Shown here: piece by piece, positions 36,178 through 45,998 of the stretch
Position numbering within the stretch: position 1 is the stretch's first letter
How the letters are laid out: each line of letters begins with the position of its first letter
Assembly (NCBI GenBank): GCA_003279635.1
Contig: QCHK01000004.1
Coordinates: forward strand, 53,183-117,182
Reading direction: 5' to 3'
DNA length: 64,000 nt
Origin: Prochlorococcus sp. AG-402-B05
GTDB taxonomy: Bacteria > Cyanobacteriota > Cyanobacteriia > PCC-6307 > Cyanobiaceae
The notes under the pieces: generated by a model
The model's input: only the letters and a program-made list of their open reading frames with translations
The model's database searches: none
What the model was told of the DNA's origin: nothing
Made by a program: the position numbers and the translations under genes

Positions 36178-37287
36178 TCAAATAGACATTACTGCAATAG
36201 GATCTTCTCCTTCTTCTGCTTGCTCAAGAAGCATTTGTTTGTATCTTGCTGCCATTTCTTCAGCCTTGTCAAAAACTTTTTGAGGGTCAGTCAGCATATC
36301 TCCAGGCTCTGGTTCAAGTGCCTTTGTCGATAGAGAAATTCTTCCTCTTTCAGCGTCTAGGTCAATAATCATGACCTTCATTTGATCATTGACGTTTAAT
36401 ACGGAGTGGGGAGTTTCAATATGCTCATGGCTTATTTCAGAGATATGAAGAAGTCCACTGACGCCCCCAATGTCTATAAATGCACCATAAGGTTTAATTC
36501 CTCTGACTGCTCCTACAACAACTTCTCCAACTTCAAGGCGATTCATTTTTCTTTCAACTAAAGCCCTGCGATGACTTAAAACAAGCCTATTCCTTTCTTC
36601 ATCAACCTCTAAGAATTTCAATGGCAAGAAATCAGCAACCAGTTCTTCTTTCGCCTTTCTAGTGCTTATGTGTGAGCCAGGGATAAAGCCTCTGAGGCCT
36701 TCAACTCGAACAAGTGCACCGCCTCTATTTGTAGCAAAAACCTCGGAGTAAATTGTGGCATCTTCTTTTTGTAATTGTCTAACTCTTTCCCAAGCTCGTT
36801 GGTATTCAATTCTTCTGATTGATAAGGATAATTGACCATCTTCATTTTCCTCAGTCATTATAAAAAATTCTCTAATTTCTGAAGGCTGTAAAACATCCCG
36901 CAGACCCTCGACTCTATTTATTGAGACTTCTTGCATAGGCATAAAAGCAGCTGTTTTCGCTCCAATGTCAATCATTGCTCCTTTCGATTCAAGAGCAAAC
37001 ACTGTTCCATTGACTATGTCACCAGGCTTAAAGTTATAGTCATATTTACTTAGTAAAGATGCAAATTCATCAAGTGTGAAACCTGCACTTTCCAGATCAC
37101 TCTTGTTAATTCTGCTTGAAGAGTCATCAGCAGCAGGAATGTTTTTGGGAATATCATCTTCATTTAATTCATTCATTGAATTTTCTTCAAACTCTGCACT
37201 TGTGGCATTTGAGACAGTTTCTTCAGGCATTAATGTCTCTTTTTCAGGGTTTTTCTCTTCAATTTTGCTTGCTGGATTTTCAGACAT
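36178..37287 (-). CDS. rpsA: 30S ribosomal protein S1
   Basis: A 369-residue S1 protein. It has an acidic N-terminal tail of about 80 residues, then three S1 RNA-binding domains: FKPGDIVNGTVFALESKGAM (about residue 91), the middle region with ATIYSEVFATNRGGALVRVE, and LEVGEVVVGAVRGIKPYGAF. The cyanobacterial protein has three or four domains rather than the six of E. coli. The acidic tail makes it longer than most (about 310-330). It initiates translation by binding mRNA. Confidence 0.93.
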   Translation of the reverse strand: MSENPASKIEEKNPEKETLMPEETVSNATSAEFEENSMNELNEDDIPKNIPAADDSSSRINKSDLESAGFTLDEFASLLSKYDYNFKPGDIVNGTVFALESKGAMIDIGAKTAAFMPMQEVSINRVEGLRDVLQPSEIREFFIMTEENEDGQLSLSIRRIEYQRAWERVRQLQKEDATIYSEVFATNRGGALVRVEGLRGFIPGSHISTRKAKEELVADFLPLKFLEVDEERNRLVLSHRRALVERKMNRLEVGEVVVGAVRGIKPYGAFIDIGGVSGLLHISEISHEHIETPHSVLNVNDQMKVMIIDLDAERGRISLSTKALEPEPGDMLTDPQKVFDKAEEMAARYKQMLLEQAEEGEDPIAVMSI

Positions 37288-37390
37288 GCTTGAATGGCGG
37301 TCTGCCTTTTTAGAACAGTTCGATAGGAATACAAAATGGCCCGCCGACCAAATTGAGTTTAAATTCTACTTGATTGATAGGTCTTTCTAG

Positions 37391-37870
37391 TTAAATAACT
37401 GATGCCAATTGTTCTTTTTTTATTGGTTTAAGTGCTTCAAGGGTTTTCATGAAATCATTGATTCCATTAAATTGTCTATAAACAGAGGCAAATCTGATAT
37501 AAGCAACTTCATTAATATCTTTCAAATGTGTAAGAACCATTTCTCCAATCTCAATTGATTTGATCTCTTTGCAAACTCCTTGATGGAGCTCTAGTTCTAT
37601 TTCGTCAACAATAAATTCAATTTTAGATCCATTTATAAGTGTTTTTTCACAGGCTATGTTTAAGCCATTAATTATTTTACTTCGATTAAATAATTCTTTT
37701 GCTCCTGTTCTTTTTAAAACAGTAATTGGTGTTGTTTCTACTCTTTCATAAGTAGTAAATCGGAAGTCACAATTTAAGCACTCCCTTCTTCTTCTTACGC
37801 TTCTTCCAGAATCAGCCGAACGAGATTCAAGAACTCGACTGTCTGTATTTTGACAAGATGGGCACTGCAT
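37391..37870 (-). CDS. nrdR: Ribonucleotide reductase transcriptional repressor NrdR
   Basis: A 159-residue repressor with a zinc-ribbon ([17 protein letters not shown] and [13 protein letters not shown], four cysteines) and an ATP-cone domain ([20 protein letters not shown]). It binds NrdR boxes upstream of ribonucleotide reductase genes when dATP is high. It is preceded by psbT/psbB on the same strand, with an intrinsic terminator between. Confidence 0.95.
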   Translation of the reverse strand: MQCPSCQNTDSRVLESRSADSGRSVRRRRECLNCDFRFTTYERVETTPITVLKRTGAKELFNRSKIINGLNIACEKTLINGSKIEFIVDEIELELHQGVCKEIKSIEIGEMVLTHLKDINEVAYIRFASVYRQFNGINDFMKTLEALKPIKKEQLASVI

Positions 37871-37986
37871 GCAGCCCTTTTTAACGATTTAACTAACTTT
37901 AAACATTTATTTGGCTTCTGAGAAGGGGTAGATTAAATAAAACTACTTTTTTACTTAAAATATTTTTTTAATTTTAAGTCCAAACA

Positions 37987-38018
37987 ATAAAAAAAGCCCT
38001 GAATTTTCAGGGCTTTTT
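37987..38018. terminator. Terminator downstream of psbBT
   Basis: Near-perfect inverted repeat AAAAAAGCCCTGAA / TTCAGGGCTTTTTT with a very short loop. It lies 10-40 bases after the psbT stop on the minus strand and works as an intrinsic terminator in both directions. It ends the psbB-psbT transcript before nrdR. Confidence 0.85.
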
Positions 38019-38029
38019 TTATTGTTATT

Positions 38030-38125
38030 TTACTTGTCGTATTTCGGAGGATCACGAAATGCGACAGCAAAGAAGAGCGTTACAAGTGCCAACGTAAGTA
38101 TTAGCACGTAGGAGAAAGCTTCCAT
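38030..38125 (-). CDS. psbT: Photosystem II reaction centre protein T
   Basis: A 31-residue protein beginning [20 protein letters not shown] and ending RDPPKYDK, the PsbT consensus of a single membrane helix and a short charged tail. PsbT sits at the PSII dimer interface and aids acceptor-side stability. It begins 37 bases after the psbB stop, the normal psbB-psbT order, and is followed by a terminator. Confidence 0.96.
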
Positions 38126-38162
38126 CTAAGTTCTCGGTATAAGGGGGGTAAAGAATCCTGAT

Positions 38163-39686
38163 TTAGGCTCGACCAGGAACTCGGCGGGTAGATTCGTCTC
38201 CAAGTTTTTTGAAGAGACCAAACTCAACCTGATCCCCAAGCTCTGGATCGATACCTGAGAATCTGTCACCAAAGAGAGTCCTAGCGGCGTGCCACCAGTG
38301 CCCAAAGAGGAATAGTAAGCCAAAACACAAGTGAGCATAAGTGAACCAGGCTCTTGGAGAGCTTCTGAATACACCGTCTGACTTGTAGCGATCTCTGTCA
38401 AACTTGAAGGCTTCTCCAAGCTGAGATTTTCTAGCTAGACGTTTAACTATTACTGGATCAGTAAATGTTTGTCCATTTAACTCACCACCATAAACAGTAG
38501 CTGTGACTCCAGTTTGTTCAATGGAGTACTTAGCTTCGGCTCGACGGAAAGGAATGTCAGCTTTAACGTTCCCATCCTTGTCTTCAAGAATGACAGGGAA
38601 GTTTTCAAAGAAATTAGGAATTCTTCTTACTTCTAAGTCATTGCCATCGCTATCAGTAAAAGAGATGTGACCTTGCCATCCACTCGGAACTCCATCTCCA
38701 TTAACCATTGCTCCAACTCTGAATAGTCCTCCTTTGGCGGGACTGTTACCTACATAGTCATAGAAAGCAAGTTGCTCAGGAATGGATGCATAAGCTTCAG
38801 CTTTCGAAGCACCATCATTCATAGACTCTTGAACTCTGCGGTTGATTTCAGTTTTGAAATACCCAGAATCCCATTGATATCTAGTAGGACCAAATAGTTC
38901 AACTGGTGTTGTTGCTGATCCGTACCACATTGTTCCAGCAACTACGAAGGATACAAAAAGAACAGCTGCTAGAGCACTTGCTAGAACGCCTTCAAGACTA
39001 CCTAGCTTTAGAGCCCTATATAGCCTTTCTCCCGGTCTGTTGGTGATATGGAATATTCCACCAATTATTCCTAAAAGTCCTGCACCAACGTGATTGGCGA
39101 CAATTCCTCCAGCATTGAATGGATTAAATCCTTCTGCGCCCCAGACTGGAGCAACTTTTTCTACATGCCCAGTTAATCCATATGGATCAGAAACCCATAT
39201 GCCTACAGATGAGCAATGAAATGCTCCAAAACCAAAGCATGTAAGGCCGGCTAAGAAAAGATGAATTCCAAATATTCTCGGAAGATCTAAAGCTGGCTCT
39301 CCAGTGCGGGAATCTTCCCACAATTCAAGGTCCCAATATGTCCAGTGCCATACGGCAGCGAGCATTAGGAGACCACTGAAAACTATATGAGCTGCAGCAA
39401 CACCCTCGAAGCTCCAGAAGCCGGGGTCTACTCCGGTTGCTCCAGTTATATCCCATCCGTTCCAGCTACCTGTAATACCTAGGCGGGCCATAAAGGGCAT
39501 GACATACATGCCTTGGCGCCACATTGGATTAAGTACTGGATCAGAAGGATCAAAAATGGCCAATTCATATAAGGCCATTGAGCCGGCCCAGCCGGCTAAC
39601 AAAGCAGTATGCATGAGGTGCACGGCCAAGAGGCGGCCGGGGTCGTTGATAACGACTGTGTGCACCCGATACCAGGGCAATCCCAT
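38163..39686 (-). CDS. psbB: Photosystem II CP47 chlorophyll apoprotein
   Basis: Full-length CP47 (507 residues), the inner PSII antenna. The N-terminus [20 protein letters not shown] is canonical. Chlorophyll-binding histidines occur throughout the six membrane helices ([90 protein letters not shown]). The large lumenal loop lies at about residues 255-430. It is the first gene of psbB-psbT. Confidence 0.98.
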   Translation of the reverse strand: MGLPWYRVHTVVINDPGRLLAVHLMHTALLAGWAGSMALYELAIFDPSDPVLNPMWRQGMYVMPFMARLGITGSWNGWDITGATGVDPGFWSFEGVAAAHIVFSGLLMLAAVWHWTYWDLELWEDSRTGEPALDLPRIFGIHLFLAGLTCFGFGAFHCSSVGIWVSDPYGLTGHVEKVAPVWGAEGFNPFNAGGIVANHVGAGLLGIIGGIFHITNRPGERLYRALKLGSLEGVLASALAAVLFVSFVVAGTMWYGSATTPVELFGPTRYQWDSGYFKTEINRRVQESMNDGASKAEAYASIPEQLAFYDYVGNSPAKGGLFRVGAMVNGDGVPSGWQGHISFTDSDGNDLEVRRIPNFFENFPVILEDKDGNVKADIPFRRAEAKYSIEQTGVTATVYGGELNGQTFTDPVIVKRLARKSQLGEAFKFDRDRYKSDGVFRSSPRAWFTYAHLCFGLLFLFGHWWHAARTLFGDRFSGIDPELGDQVEFGLFKKLGDESTRRVPGRA

Positions 39687-40165
39687 GGGTCAGGTTCGTA
39701 TAACGAAGCTGCTTAATGCAGCAAGACTCGCATGATCGTAAATGGTATTGCTTGAGTTAATGCACAGGATGTAGAGACCTGAAATGACTTTTGACACTCT
39801 TGAGTAAAATCTAGCTGGTTTTGAGGGGTTGGAAATTGCGAATAGACAGTCTCAGACTAGAAAAAACAAAAAAAAAAAAAAAAAGAAAAAATTTTCGATT
39901 TTTAATTGATTTTGTAATTTTAAGACGTTTTTGTATCAAATTAATTTTAAAAAATTAAAAATCCGAGCTTAAATCTTCTTGAAATCGATAGTTTGAAAAC
40001 TATTTATCGTGGATTTTCAATCTATATAATTGAAAAACTTTTTAAACTTACAAATTTTTCGGCAAATTACAAAATCTCAGTCTCTTTGATTCAAAACCCA
40101 GTTTTTCTTCTGAAGGGATATATAGTTTGTTTCAGTAAAATTTGTTCTGAGTAGAAACCTCGGTT
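39687..40165. other. Intergenic region between psbB and psbM
   Basis: 479 bases between two divergent PSII genes, with no ORF. It must hold both promoters. The middle is extremely AT-rich and includes a 17-base A tract at 39868-39884 (an unbroken run) preceded by a shorter A run. No tRNA or strong terminator seen. The region nearest psbM (40090-40165) has TTGTTCTGAGTAGAAACC-type sequence but no clear -10 box that I would defend. Confidence 0.5.
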
Positions 40166-40324
40166 ATGGAAACCACTAGTTTTGGCTTTGCCGCAAGTCT
40201 TTTATTTGTTGGAGTACCAACGATCTTTCTTATCGGTTTATTTGTTTCTACCAGTGATGGTGAGAAATCAAGCTTTTATTCTGATACCAGCAAGGGTAGA
40301 TTGAGCCCTGCGCCTAAAAAGTAA
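40166..40324 (+). CDS. psbM: Photosystem II reaction centre protein M
   Basis: A 52-residue PsbM. The conserved start METTSFGFAASLLFVGVPT leads into one membrane helix (LFVGVPTIFLIGLFVST) followed by a hydrophilic tail (SDGEKSSFYSDTSKGRLS) that is longer than in most cyanobacteria but usual for picocyanobacteria. PsbM is at the PSII dimer interface. It stands upstream of the thioesterase and prmC genes. Confidence 0.93.
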   Translation: METTSFGFAASLLFVGVPTIFLIGLFVSTSDGEKSSFYSDTSKGRLSPAPKK

Positions 40325-40459
40325 TTTAGGACTTTTTTAACCAAATATCTCGAGTACTTGCTCGAGGTCAATATGACTTTTGAGGCTTTACCGTAAAGGT
40401 ATTGCTTCAAAAGTTTTAATATTAATTTGAACGACTAAGATAATTTGTTCTTATTTAGG

Positions 40460-40900
40460 ATGAGTTCAACAATTAGTAGATGGAGATTAACAAAAACAGT
40501 TCTTCCCCAGCACACTGACCATGCAGGGGTAATGTGGCATGGCTCTTATCTAAACTTTTTAGAAGAGGGGAGAATTGATGCTTTGGAAAAAGTTGGACAT
40601 TCGTATCAAAAGCTATCTGAAAAGGGTTTCGAAATTCCAGTTTTTTCAATTCAACTTAGATATAAAATATCTTTTGTTCATGGCGAAAAGGTTCTTTTAG
40701 CTAGTCAATTTAAGCTGGAAAACAAAATAAAACTTACTTGTAAAACTTTATTTTTAAAATCAAATGGCGATATTGGTGCAGAAGCAATAATAGGACTTGT
40801 TGTTGTAAGAAAAACAAATAACTCTATAAAGTTAGTAAGAGAATTACCAGTACAAATTAAAAATATATTATTAATGCTAGAAGAAGGCCCAAAAGTTTAA
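40460..40900 (+). CDS. Hotdog-fold acyl-CoA thioesterase (DHNA-CoA thioesterase-like)
   Basis: A 4HBT-type thioesterase of about 146 residues. The motif HTDHAGVMWHGSYLNFLEEGR, read from about residue 17, holds the catalytic Asp of the 4-hydroxybenzoyl-CoA thioesterase fold. In cyanobacteria one such enzyme hydrolyses 1,4-dihydroxy-2-naphthoyl-CoA in phylloquinone synthesis; this assignment is inference. The start used is ATG 40460 (MSSTISRWRLTK); an ATG five codons earlier (40445) is less likely. Confidence 0.75.
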   Translation: MSSTISRWRLTKTVLPQHTDHAGVMWHGSYLNFLEEGRIDALEKVGHSYQKLSEKGFEIPVFSIQLRYKISFVHGEKVLLASQFKLENKIKLTCKTLFLKSNGDIGAEAIIGLVVVRKTNNSIKLVRELPVQIKNILLMLEEGPKV

Positions 40901-40918
40901 GTAATTGAAGAATCCATT

Positions 40919-41788
40919 ATGTTTAAATCCATTCAAGGTAATGCTTTTATTAAATGGAGAAAAAAAATGATATTGCTAGGCGGCAGGAAAGTCGATTTTG
41001 ATTGGCTTTTGGATATGGTTGCAGGAGTCTCTTGGGCTAAATTGCAAAGCATTATTTTGAATCCTGAGAAGTTTATTTCCTTAGATATATCAACTGAAGA
41101 ATTAGAAGTTATTTGGAAATCTCATTTAAAAGATAAAACCCCACTTCAGTACTTGATCTCTAAGTGCCCCTGGAGAGATGTTGAGTTAGAGGTTTCAGCA
41201 GAGGCTTTGATCCCCAGGCAAGAAACAGAATTTTTGATTGATTTTGCTTTAAAAAAAATTACAAATTTTGATTCTGGAAGATGGGCTGATCTTGGTACAG
41301 GCTCTGGAGCTATTGCAGTATCTTTAGCTAAATCTCTTCCTAATTGGAATGGACATGCTGCTGATATTAGCAATGAGGCATTAAAACTAGCAAAAAGAAA
41401 TTTAAAATCTAATGTGCCAAATGCGAATGTGAGATTTTCATTAGGTGATTGGTGGGAACCTTTGAATAGATGGAGAGGAAGCTTTGATTTGGTTTTAAGT
41501 AATCCTCCTTATATACCATCCGATTTAATTGAAGAGTTAGATCCAGTTGTTAAAAACCATGAGCCATTGATTGCTTTGGATGGTGGAGTGGATGGAATGA
41601 ATGCTTCTAGGAAAATCATTCTTGGAGCATTTAGTGGACTTGTCAAAGGAGGTTGGTTGATTCTTGAACATCATTATGATCAAAGTGAAAAGATAACTAG
41701 TTTTATGAAGAAAATTGGAATGGAAGAAGTTTCTTTTGAAAAAGATTTGAGTGGAATAAAGCGCTATGCAATTTGTCGTAGAAAATGA
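40919..41788 (+). CDS. prmC: Release factor glutamine methyltransferase
   Basis: PrmC (HemK) methylates the glutamine of the GGQ motif in peptide release factors, using SAM. The 289-residue protein has the SAM-binding motif WADLGTGSGAIAVSLAKSLP, the catalytic LVLSNPPYIPSD (NPPY), and VKNHEPLIALDGG with GMNASRKI. The N-terminal release-factor-recognition part is residues 1-100 (TPLQYLISKCPWRDVEL). Its stop lies just before the tsaC start. Confidence 0.93.
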   Translation: MFKSIQGNAFIKWRKKMILLGGRKVDFDWLLDMVAGVSWAKLQSIILNPEKFISLDISTEELEVIWKSHLKDKTPLQYLISKCPWRDVELEVSAEALIPRQETEFLIDFALKKITNFDSGRWADLGTGSGAIAVSLAKSLPNWNGHAADISNEALKLAKRNLKSNVPNANVRFSLGDWWEPLNRWRGSFDLVLSNPPYIPSDLIEELDPVVKNHEPLIALDGGVDGMNASRKIILGAFSGLVKGGWLILEHHYDQSEKITSFMKKIGMEEVSFEKDLSGIKRYAICRRK

Positions 41789-41789
41789 A

Positions 41790-42365
41790 ATGATCATGCA
41801 GCAATTTGGAATCTTTGATTTGGCTTTAAAGTTGAAAAAGGGATCTTTAGCTTTATTCCCTACTGATACTTTGCCAGCACTTTGTTCATACCCAAAATAC
41901 TCAAAAAAAATTTGGACTATTAAGAAAAGGCCTTCAAGTAAGCCACTTATATTAATGGGAGGTTGCTTGGATGATTTGTTTGAATTTGTTCATCCTTGTG
42001 CTTTGGAAGAAAGCTTGCAATTGGCAAAAATCTATTGGCCTGGAGCATTAACAATGGTTTTGCCAACAATAGGCAATTTTTCTAAGCATTTGAATTGCCA
42101 TTCAAATGCTGTTGGTTTCAGAGTCCCTGCACTAAGACTTGCAAGAGATTTGCTTATGCAAACTGGTCCTCTTGCAACTACAAGTGCAAACATTTCTGGA
42201 GAAGAACCTGTTAAAGATGCGATGGAAGCTTCGATTCAATTCCCTGGGATTCCTATGCTGGCTCCTATTCCTTGGCCAAATTCTTCTGGCATGGCAAGCA
42301 CAGTTGTTGAATGGGAAAATGGAATGTGGAATTTGTTAAGGCCTGGTTCAGTCGTTTTGAAATAA
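41790..42365 (+). CDS. tsaC: Sua5/YciO/YrdC-type threonylcarbamoyl-AMP synthase
   Basis: The first enzyme of tRNA t6A37 modification, which makes threonylcarbamoyl-AMP. The domain has LFPTDTLPALCSYP, KRPSSKPLILMGG, WPGALTMVLP, GFRVPALRLARDLL and TTSANISGEEP. About 191 residues from ATG 41790 (MIMQQFGIFDLALKL). The open frame runs to 41766, inside prmC; the later ATG avoids that overlap. It is co-oriented with prmC. Confidence 0.9.
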   Translation: MIMQQFGIFDLALKLKKGSLALFPTDTLPALCSYPKYSKKIWTIKKRPSSKPLILMGGCLDDLFEFVHPCALEESLQLAKIYWPGALTMVLPTIGNFSKHLNCHSNAVGFRVPALRLARDLLMQTGPLATTSANISGEEPVKDAMEASIQFPGIPMLAPIPWPNSSGMASTVVEWENGMWNLLRPGSVVLK

Positions 42366-42374
42366 AAGTAACGA

Positions 42375-42533
42375 ATGATTTATCTTTTCTTCATAGTTTT
42401 GTTAGTGCAATCTATTTTTTGGTGGCTTTTCAGACTCCCCATAATGAGTTTTGATTGGATTTTTCAATTAAAATTTTTCAACCTATTTATTGCTGCTTTT
42501 TTAATTTGGATAATTTCTGGTAAATCTAAATAG
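42375..42533 (+). CDS. Small hydrophobic membrane protein
   Basis: A 52-residue ORF with ATG at 42375 and TAG stop, 9 bases after tsaC. Two hydrophobic segments (YLFFIVLLVQSIFWWLF and FNLFIAAFLIWIISG) are separated by a short turn with RLPIMSFDWIF, giving a hairpin membrane protein. No family recognised. Translational proximity to tsaC suggests a real gene. Confidence 0.5.
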   Translation: MIYLFFIVLLVQSIFWWLFRLPIMSFDWIFQLKFFNLFIAAFLIWIISGKSK

Positions 42534-42557
42534 ATCTTTTTAGTACTGTTTTTAAAA

Positions 42558-42629
42558 TGCCGGCTAACAGATTTGAACTGATGACCTTCGCTTTACAAAA
42601 GCGCTGCTCTACCGCTGAGCTAAGCCGGC
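42558..42629 (-). tRNA. tRNA-Thr (TGT)
   Basis: The minus strand gives acceptor GCCGGCT pairing with AGCCGGC, D arm GCTCAGCGGTAGAGC, anticodon TGT within CTTTTGTAA, and T arm GTTCAAATC. 72 nt; CCA is not encoded. One mismatch is seen at the top of the anticodon stem (27-43, G/A). Confidence 0.93.
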
Positions 42630-42748
42630 AATCGTTTTATACTAGCTAAAAAAGTAATCTAAAAGTTAATACATTTAAAAAATTTGTTGAAATACTTTTT
42701 TAAATATCTTTTTGATCTCATCCAAAATTAATGCCATCTTGAAATTGA

Positions 42749-43099
42749 TTAAGAAACTTGATCTGTGCCTTCAGTTTCTGGAGAATTTTCTACTGACCGA
42801 TTCTTACGGTCTTTTTTAAGTTGAATTTGACCAGTCATAGTTCTTTTTATTGGTAGGTTTGCAACTAATGCGGTCATGCGATCCTCTGTCTCAAGACTTA
42901 CTGCGCCTTCATCCACGTCTATCTCTACATACTTTGCGACCACCTCAAGTATTTCTTTTCTCATTTGATCCAAAAGCTCTGTGCTGAGATCTGATCGATC
43001 ATGAGCTAGAACAAGTTGCAACCTCTCTCTTGCGGTACTAGCGCTAGCCGGCTGTCTACGAAGTAACTTGTTGATAATGTCTCTAAGTGTCATTGTCAT
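42749..43099 (-). CDS. minE: Cell division topological specificity factor MinE
   Basis: A 116-residue MinE. After an N-terminal membrane-targeting region ([18 protein letters not shown]) come the MinD-binding segment [16 protein letters not shown] and the topological specificity domain ([19 protein letters not shown]). The C-terminal tail from about residue 95 is charged and longer than in E. coli (88 residues). It lies 4 bp after minD, the usual minDE pair. Confidence 0.95.
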   Translation of the reverse strand: MTMTLRDIINKLLRRQPASASTARERLQLVLAHDRSDLSTELLDQMRKEILEVVAKYVEIDVDEGAVSLETEDRMTALVANLPIKRTMTGQIQLKKDRKNRSVENSPETEGTDQVS

Positions 43100-43103
43100 C
43101 GGT

Positions 43104-43943
43104 TTAGAAAATTTTTGTTTGCATTAGTCTCCTAAATTTCGCACCAAATCCAGAAATCTCCTCTGCTGGATCAATAAGTGGAATATCTTCTCCTTGTAAT
43201 CTCTTGGCAATATTTAGATAACATTTTGCTGCTGGGGAATTAACTCTATTCAAAGTTAGTGGCTCCCCTCGGTTTGTACTGACAATTACCTGCTCATCCT
43301 CTAGCACAAGGCCAAGTAAAGGTAAGGCTAAAATATCAGTCACGTCATCGATAGAAAGCATTTCTTGATTGGCCATCATCTTTGGCCTAACTCTATTAAG
43401 AACTAATCGGACTGGTTTAATAGAATTTGTGTTAAGTAAACCAATTACTCTGTCTGCATCTCTTACTGCTGATACCTCAGGATTGGTAACTACAATTGCC
43501 TCTTGAGAGGCTGCCATAGCATTTTTAAAGCCATCTTCAACTCCTGCAGGGCAGTCAATTAAAACGTAATTGAACTGTTCTTTTATTAACATATCTACTA
43601 TGCGCTTCATATCATCGGGTTTTAACCAATCAAGCATTCTTGGATTCCCTGCAGGAAGTAGAGATAGATTGGATTCTTGCTTATGCTTTACTAATGCCTG
43701 ATCAAGTCTGCATTCCTCCTCTAGAACTTCTTGTGCCGTATATACAATTCGATTTTCAAGACCTAATAGTAAATCCAAATTTCTCAGACCAAAGTCTGCG
43801 TCTAAAACAGCAGTGGTTAAGCCCTGTCTTGCTAGTGAAATGCCAAGATTAGCTGTAAGTGTTGTCTTCCCGACCCCACCCTTGCCTGAGCAAATAAGAA
43901 TGACGCGTGTATCTGTCGCCACTGACCTCCTTAGAATCGTCAA
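43104..43943 (-). CDS. minD: Septum site-determining protein MinD
   Basis: A 279-residue deviant Walker A ATPase: [20 protein letters not shown] near residue 15, [16 protein letters not shown], and [16 protein letters not shown]. The C-terminal amphipathic membrane-targeting helix ([15 protein letters not shown]) is present. MinD recruits MinC and is driven off the membrane by MinE. The minC gene is 150 bp upstream, so the min locus is in order C-D-E on the minus strand. Confidence 0.96.
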   Translation of the reverse strand: MTILRRSVATDTRVILICSGKGGVGKTTLTANLGISLARQGLTTAVLDADFGLRNLDLLLGLENRIVYTAQEVLEEECRLDQALVKHKQESNLSLLPAGNPRMLDWLKPDDMKRIVDMLIKEQFNYVLIDCPAGVEDGFKNAMAASQEAIVVTNPEVSAVRDADRVIGLLNTNSIKPVRLVLNRVRPKMMANQEMLSIDDVTDILALPLLGLVLEDEQVIVSTNRGEPLTLNRVNSPAAKCYLNIAKRLQGEDIPLIDPAEEISGFGAKFRRLMQTKIF

Positions 43944-44094
43944 ACTTTAGTTCGATTTTGATTAAGAAAAAACTTTATTGTTGGATCGGTTGCATTGGGT
44001 TTGCTTTTGAAGACATCTCTAAGGACTTATGAAATAATTTTTTCTTGCTTTTTTCTAAAACCTTACTGGTTTTAGTTTTCTAATTTTTTGTGTT

Positions 44095-44733
44095 CTAGAG
44101 TTGGGAAATTATAATTTCTTCAGAATCTATTCTTGCTTGTTCTGCAAGACCAAGTTGAGGCTTCTCCTTAGGCCCTCTAGCAACTTTTTGAGCGATTCTT
44201 AGCTGAACAGGACTAAGTTGAAGTGCAGATATTGTTGCTTTAGAGTTGCCTTTGCTCCCTGCATGGGCAATCCCAAGTAGTTTTCCCCAAATAATTATAT
44301 TTCCCTCTGCGCTAACCTTTGCCCCTGGATTAACATCTCCAAGGATTAACAAATCCCCAGAACTTTCAAGATATTCGCCTGACCTGACAGTTCCTTGATG
44401 AAAGTGAGTTTTTGAAAAAGTTAGATTTTTCTTACTTATCTCTGAGGTATTTTTTGAAAAACTTTCAATAATGAATTGAGATTTATAACCTAGTGATTGA
44501 GAACTTACAATCGTCTTTGCAGATGATGAGCAAAAACCAATAATCTTACAATCATATTGATTAGCAATTGCTATTATTTCTGATATGCTTTTACATGAAA
44601 GATCGATATTTTTAGCATCTATTTCTAAATTATTTGACTTAAGAGTTTTTAATTTATTTTTTAAATCTATTTTCCAATTAGGATAGTTGCAATGATCAAT
44701 ATTGATTATTATTTTTTGATTGTTTGAATTCAT
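44095..44733 (-). CDS. minC: Septum formation inhibitor MinC
   Basis: A 212-residue MinC. The C-terminal beta-helical domain (about residues 110-205) has TVRSGEYLESSGDLLILGDV, NPGAKVSAEGNIIIWGKLLG and AHAGSKGNSKATISALQL. It ends QLRIAQKVARGPKE. The N-terminal FtsZ-interacting domain (1-90) is diverged. It lies two bases after the HD-domain gene stop, so the two are coupled. Confidence 0.93.
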   Translation of the reverse strand: MNSNNQKIIINIDHCNYPNWKIDLKNKLKTLKSNNLEIDAKNIDLSCKSISEIIAIANQYDCKIIGFCSSSAKTIVSSQSLGYKSQFIIESFSKNTSEISKKNLTFSKTHFHQGTVRSGEYLESSGDLLILGDVNPGAKVSAEGNIIIWGKLLGIAHAGSKGNSKATISALQLSPVQLRIAQKVARGPKEKPQLGLAEQARIDSEEIIISQL

Positions 44734-44735
44734 TC

Positions 44736-45998
44736 CTAATTGTGTTTCATTTTTAGTTTCTCAATTTCTATTTTTAAATCAAATTCTATTTCTTTTGGAT
44801 AAATCAACCATGAAGACTGATTAGGCTGAATTAATCTCTCAACTAATGGTGAGACTCTTTCTAGAGCTTGTAACTTATCTCCGTCCCATAAACGAAGTCC
44901 ATGTTTATAAGGATGATAACTTTTAACTATTTGTTCTCTTAATCCACAAGATATATCTGGCTCAATGCAATATTTTTCAGATAGTTTCCTAGCTTTTACT
45001 AGAGATTCTAGTTTTGCTTCTAAAGTAAAAGTGGATATGTTTAGTGCTTTTAATAGATTTCTATGTATAAACCGCTTACAGAGATTAGATAGATTTTTAG
45101 AACTACAATCTTGCCATGTATGTATATGGTATCCAGTTACTGTGTCATCATTAGATAAAAAACTTTTTAGGCTCATTTTTTCATGATTCCAAAGCCATTC
45201 AGACATGCTTTTATCAGCCCATAAGTTCTTTGGGCCAATTTTTCTTGCTGTTTTTATGATTTGTTCTAATAACCAATTGCAAACTTCATTTAATCGATGA
45301 TTGTATACGCTTCTATACATTAGATTCCTTATAACTAAATAATGTTCAACTGCCATTAATCCTTTTGGTTGTATTGCTAAATCTCCATCAGGTGAAATTG
45401 TCATTGCTGAAATTATTCGGTCTATATCTAACTGACCATATCTTGCCCCAGTTGTATAGCTATCTCTCATTAAATAATCAAGTCGATCGCAGTCTAGCTG
45501 ACTACTAATTAACGAAATTATTGATTTTTTCTCTGCTTTTCTCGATTGAATTAAATCTGAAATCGCTTTTGCATTTCCTTTCCCATACTTATTAAGTATC
45601 TTAGTTATTTCTTGATTCGAATTTATTAATTTAGCGGTCCAGGATTCATGTTTTATTTTGAAAATTTCTTCACTTGTGTGACTAAGTGGTCCATGACCTA
45701 GATCATGTAAAAGCGCAGCACCATAGAGAATGAATTTATGCTCTTTTAATTCAGAATCAACATTTAATAAATGATTTATTGCTCTTCTTGCTAGATGAAA
45801 GACACCAAGAGAATGAGTGAACCTGCTTGATTCTGCGCCATGAAATGTTAAGTAAGCAGGTCCTAACTGTTTGATTCTTCTTAATCTTTGAAATGGGGAG
45901 GAATCTATTAATTCCATCACCATTTTTTCCTCTGGAATGGAACTATTTAATGTAATGGATTGATGAAGAGGGTCGTAATAATTTCTTGACGACATCAC
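44736..45998 (-). CDS. HD-domain metal-dependent phosphohydrolase
   Basis: A 420-residue HD protein of the dGTPase-like/YwfO type. HD metal-ligand motifs are RFTHSLGVFHLARRA (His) and LHDLGHGPLSHTSEEIF (HD), with the later Asp in SQLDCDRLDYLMRDSYTTG. The C-terminal half is family-specific. Relatives hydrolyse nucleotides such as dNTPs; substrate here unknown. It starts immediately after the ctpA stop and is followed by minC, so ctpA-HD-minC read as one transcription unit. Confidence 0.83.
   Translation of the reverse strand: MMSSRNYYDPLHQSITLNSSIPEEKMVMELIDSSPFQRLRRIKQLGPAYLTFHGAESSRFTHSLGVFHLARRAINHLLNVDSELKEHKFILYGAALLHDLGHGPLSHTSEEIFKIKHESWTAKLINSNQEITKILNKYGKGNAKAISDLIQSRKAEKKSIISLISSQLDCDRLDYLMRDSYTTGARYGQLDIDRIISAMTISPDGDLAIQPKGLMAVEHYLVIRNLMYRSVYNHRLNEVCNWLLEQIIKTARKIGPKNLWADKSMSEWLWNHEKMSLKSFLSNDDTVTGYHIHTWQDCSSKNLSNLCKRFIHRNLLKALNISTFTLEAKLESLVKARKLSEKYCIEPDISCGLREQIVKSYHPYKHGLRLWDGDKLQALERVSPLVERLIQPNQSSWLIYPKEIEFDLKIEIEKLKMKHN

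Noticed and set aside
39499..39735. 78-codon ORF antisense to the psbB start
   Set aside because: It mirrors a strongly conserved coding region; no independent sign of coding.
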